Shown in pieces: positions 36,323-38,486 of a stretch of DNA of 38,486 nt. This stretch comes from a virus. The position numbers and the translations under genes are program-made. The notes under the pieces were generated by a model. That model saw nothing but the letters and a program-made list of their open reading frames with translations, was not told the DNA's origin and searched no databases. The stretch spans positions 1 through 38,486 of the IMG/VR virus record IMGVR_UViG_3300046009_004446; one strand, written 5' to 3'. Numbering within the stretch: the first letter of the stretch is position 1; each line of letters starts with the position of its first letter.

Positions 36323-36355
36323 GGGGGGTGTCTTCAAAGACACTCCCCTATTTTT
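36323..36355 (+). terminator. intrinsic terminator containing palindrome copy 9
   Basis: GGGGG plus GTGTC pair with GACAC plus TCCCC (36323-36348), with loop TTCAAA or shorter, followed by TATTTTT. The central 16 bases are the genome-wide palindrome. Confidence 0.85.
36328..36343. repeat. 16-base palindrome, copy 9
   Basis: GTGTCTTCAAAGACAC, exact, forming the core of the capsid-gene terminator. Confidence 0.9.
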
Positions 36356-36378
36356 AAAGTTTAATTATATCAAATAAA

Positions 36379-37137
36379 ATGAAAGCAACACAAAAACCAA
36401 TTAGCGTAAATAAAATTTACAAGCTTAAGAATGATGCAGCTCCGCTATCATTCATTTTACCATCTCGAGGAACTGACCGATACCCATTACTTTGGTGGGA
36501 TGAAGAGAATGGTATCAACCGAGAAATCCGCTACGCGGTAAATCAAAAAAGCCCATTTCAAGATGAGCAAGATGGCAATGCAATTGTAGAGCCAATTATC
36601 TTTGAGGATGGATTTTTAAGTGTCCCAAAAACAAATCCTGTTTTACAGCAGTTCTTGAATTATCATCCACTTAATAATATTTCTTTTGAAGAGATTAACT
36701 TTGAGAAGGATGCGTCTAAAGAACTAGAGATAATCAATCACGAGGTTGATGCCTTGATTCGTGCTAAAGAGCTTACCGTTGACCAAATGGAGACTGTATA
36801 CAGAATCCTATTTAACGTTAGTCCTGATAAGATTACAACAGCAGAGATGAAACGCGACATCTTGGTATTTGCCAAGAATGAGCCGGTAAACTTTGTTAAT
36901 CTACTTGACGACCCAATGTTAAACACTCAGTCAACAGTACAAATATTCTTTGAGAAAAGACTTCTTGTATTCAAGAATCAAAATAAAGAGATTTGGTTTA
37001 ACACACCATCTAACAAAAAGAAGATGATGAATGTACCATTTGGTGCAGACCCATACGCAGAGCTTGTCGAGCACTTCACATCTAAAGAAGGTCTAGACGC
37101 ATTAAAAATGTTAGAGAGCAATTTGGAGTTAATGTAA
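36379..37137 (+). CDS. probable virion-assembly protein, 252 aa
   Basis: A 252-residue protein after the capsid gene. It is mixed alpha/beta: LSFILPSRGTDRYPLLWWDE near residue 24, FEDGFLSVPKTNPVLQQFLN near 75, a charged helix pair (SKELEIINHEVDALIRAKEL) near 113, and ends LKMLESNLELM. Proteins of this look follow the capsid gene in Bacteroidota phages, annotated as structural or hypothetical. Its role in the head or its completion is inferred from position. A TATATTTG box follows its stop. Confidence 0.65.
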   Translation: MKATQKPISVNKIYKLKNDAAPLSFILPSRGTDRYPLLWWDEENGINREIRYAVNQKSPFQDEQDGNAIVEPIIFEDGFLSVPKTNPVLQQFLNYHPLNNISFEEINFEKDASKELEIINHEVDALIRAKELTVDQMETVYRILFNVSPDKITTAEMKRDILVFAKNEPVNFVNLLDDPMLNTQSTVQIFFEKRLLVFKNQNKEIWFNTPSNKKKMMNVPFGADPYAELVEHFTSKEGLDALKMLESNLELM

Positions 37138-37145
37138 TTACTTCA

Positions 37146-37153
37146 TATATTTG
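37146..37153 (+). promoter_or_regulatory. rightward -7 box TATATTTG
   Basis: TATATTTG just after the stop of the 252-residue gene. It is followed by an untranslated stretch ending in a terminator. Confidence 0.5.
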
Positions 37154-37158
37154 CACAT

Positions 37159-37230
37159 CTACTTTAGCGTTTCTGAAAAGAAGTGTTCTTACCACATCAA
37201 AGGCGTCTTAATCGGGCGCCTTTTGTTTTT
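37159..37230 (+). ncRNA. candidate short noncoding transcript
   Basis: A TATATTTG box (37146-37153) is followed by about 45 bases without a gene and then an intrinsic terminator. The predicted RNA is about 70 bases. It repeats the promoter-short stretch-terminator layout at 12035-12104. Function is unknown. Confidence 0.45.
37199..37230 (+). terminator. intrinsic terminator
   Basis: AAAGGCG (37199-37205) pairs with CGCCTTT (37217-37223), followed by GTTTTTT. Confidence 0.85.
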
Positions 37231-37234
37231 TATG

Positions 37235-37242
37235 TATCTTTG
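37235..37242 (+). promoter_or_regulatory. rightward -7 box TATCTTTG
   Basis: TATCTTTG lies 14 bases before the ATG at 37257. It is the fifth TATCTTTGT box. Confidence 0.6.
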
Positions 37243-37256
37243 TAAAAAGGATTAAA

Positions 37257-38003
37257 ATGATTAACTCAGTAAGAAATACTGTACTCTCCGTTTTAAACAA
37301 AAACAACTACGGGTATATATCACCATCTGACTTCAACTTGTTTGCAAAACAGGCTCAGATGGAGATTTATGAGGAGTACTATAGTAGCTATAATAAAGCA
37401 ATAAATGCAGAGAATGCTCGATTATCAGGTACAGAGTACGCTGACATCGAGAATCCCATAGCTGAGGTCTTAGAAGGCTTCTTACGCAATGATACATTAG
37501 TACAGGTTGCACCTGCTACAAATCAATACTATGTACCGTCTCTTGTGACGACAGGTTTTAACTTCTACATGATTAGTAGACTTACTTGTTTTAATGGCAC
37601 TACAAGGTTAGGTGATGCGGAGAAGGTTGCTAACGCTAGGCTTTATATGCTATTGGATTCAATGCTTACAGCTCCTACTACACAATATCCTGCATACATA
37701 ATTGAAAGTGACGTCATATCTGTTTATCCTGACACAATCAACGGCGTATCGTCTTTGAAGTGTTCATACTTTAGATTACCATTAGACCCTAAGTGGACTT
37801 ACATTAGCTTACCTAACGGTGAGCCTGCATTTGACCAATCACAGCCTGATTATCAGGACTTCGAGCTTCCGTTGGAAGATGAATATAAGTTGGTTATGAA
37901 AATACTTCAGTACTGCGGTATGTCAATTAGAGAGATTCAAGTTGCACAGTATGGTATTCAGCAAGAGCAGTCTGAGAATCCTGCATTTAGCACACAACAA
38001 TAA
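37257..38003 (+). CDS. conserved virion protein, connector or neck type, 248 aa
   Basis: A 248-residue protein. The opening INSVRNTVLSVLNKNNYGYI and ISPSDFNLFAKQAQMEIYEE is a recurrent start of phage structural proteins in this group. AIDA-like features are absent; the C-terminal half (YPAYIIESDVISVYPDTING, then DPKWTYISLPNGEPAF) is beta-rich, and a final helix (LVMKILQYCGMSIREIQVAQ) follows. Position after the capsid gene and before a second such protein suggests a head-completion or neck ring component. Sequence similarity alone does not settle which. Confidence 0.7.
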   Translation: MINSVRNTVLSVLNKNNYGYISPSDFNLFAKQAQMEIYEEYYSSYNKAINAENARLSGTEYADIENPIAEVLEGFLRNDTLVQVAPATNQYYVPSLVTTGFNFYMISRLTCFNGTTRLGDAEKVANARLYMLLDSMLTAPTTQYPAYIIESDVISVYPDTINGVSSLKCSYFRLPLDPKWTYISLPNGEPAFDQSQPDYQDFELPLEDEYKLVMKILQYCGMSIREIQVAQYGIQQEQSENPAFSTQQ

Positions 38004-38009
38004 TAAACC

Positions 38010-38486
38010 ATGGCATATATTTCACAATATCAATACTACGAGAATGGTGGTAACGCGCCTGAGGACGCTAATTGGGGCTCCTATCAATACGTTAGCTTAA
38101 AGGACATTGTAAACAACTTTATGCTTATGTACTCAGGCAATCACTCATTGATTAATAATGAGGAGCGTTATAAGATTATATTTCACGCAAAGCGTGCAAT
38201 TCAAGAGCTAAACTACGATGCGTTCAAGGAAATCAAGGTGCTAGAACTAAACGTTTGTGAGAAGCTCCGTTTTGTTTTACCATCTGACTACGTTAATTGG
38301 GTACGCATTTCCTTATACAAGGATGGATGGTTACGCCCACTTAGCGAGAACATTCAAACGTTGTCATCCAAGGCTTACTTGCAGGATAATAACTGCAACA
38401 TTCTATTTGACCAAGACGGTAACGTTCTTGAGCCTCAGTACTCTGCGATTGACTTTGACAGAATTACAGGCAGCAAAAAGAGTATC
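38010..38486 (+). CDS. conserved virion protein, partial at the right edge
   Basis: The first 159 codons of a gene that runs off the window. It starts at the ATG 6 bases after the preceding stop. The protein begins MAYISQYQYYENGGNAPEDA, followed by NWGSYQYVSLKDIVNNFMLM, HAKRAIQELNYDAFKEIKVL and FVLPSDYVNWVRISLYKDG. I recognise this opening as a conserved structural protein in Bacteroidota and marine phages, usually next to the 248-residue type of gene. A role in the neck or tail attachment is likely but cannot be tested on the fragment. Confidence 0.8.
   Translation, partial: MAYISQYQYYENGGNAPEDANWGSYQYVSLKDIVNNFMLMYSGNHSLINNEERYKIIFHAKRAIQELNYDAFKEIKVLELNVCEKLRFVLPSDYVNWVRISLYKDGWLRPLSENIQTLSSKAYLQDNNCNILFDQDGNVLEPQYSAIDFDRITGSKKSI

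Noticed and set aside
1-38486. CRISPR array, insertion sequence, integrase or attachment site
   Set aside because: No regularly spaced direct repeats with spacers, no transposase or integrase frame, and no end-type duplication was found.

Overview
The window is a contiguous piece of a tailed double-stranded DNA phage (or prophage) of a Bacteroidota host, most likely a flavobacterium-like organism. Three things support the host call. Promoters follow the Bacteroidota form (TTG, about 20 bases, TAnnTTTG). Strong Shine-Dalgarno sites are nearly absent. The lysis, fibre and small basic proteins are of types familiar from Bacteroidota phages. No integrase, transposase, rRNA or CRISPR array is visible. 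The family cannot be assigned from the sequence alone.

Layout. Bases 1-9130 are a leftward (minus-strand) block of tightly packed, often ATGA-overlapping genes. It holds a RecB-type exonuclease and a DUF1071/Sak-type annealing protein (a recombination pair), a stand-alone DnaA domain IV-like protein, a three-part amidotransferase/cyclotransferase/zinc-ribbon fusion, an amidoligase and many small unknown genes. Three closely matching promoters drive it, near 9150, 5040 and 2260. The first transcript starts with a gene-free leader of about 265 bases that can fold into nested stems and a pseudoknot. Four miniature tRNA-like elements (acceptor stem plus T-arm only) lie between genes of this block, and they are the most unusual signal in the window.

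Bases 9170-10120 form the divergent control region. It contains a GC-rich island, a short monocistronic gene, and an AT-rich stretch with repeated TGTCGATT boxes and two 15-base palindromes, which is a candidate replication origin or operator. Rightward genes follow: a tRNA-like gene of abnormal length (10492-10623), small unknown genes, a short promoter-terminator transcript, then GroEL and GroES. One reverse-oriented winged-helix regulator (14414-14842) interrupts the rightward direction.

From 14880 on is the virion and lysis half: five small lysine-rich proteins, large virion proteins, three fibre paralogues sharing repeated modules, a lysis cassette (holin, M15 endopeptidase, candidate one-piece spanin), a metallophosphoesterase, a C1q-like fibre protein and a probable double GroES-like protein. 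The packaging and head genes then run from a small-terminase candidate through terminase, portal, scaffold and major capsid protein to connector-type proteins. The last gene runs off the right edge.

A perfect or near-perfect 16-base palindrome, GTGTCTTCAAAGACAC, occurs nine times across both halves, inside genes and between them. It looks like a genome-wide protein-binding site. At the capsid gene it has been built into a terminator.
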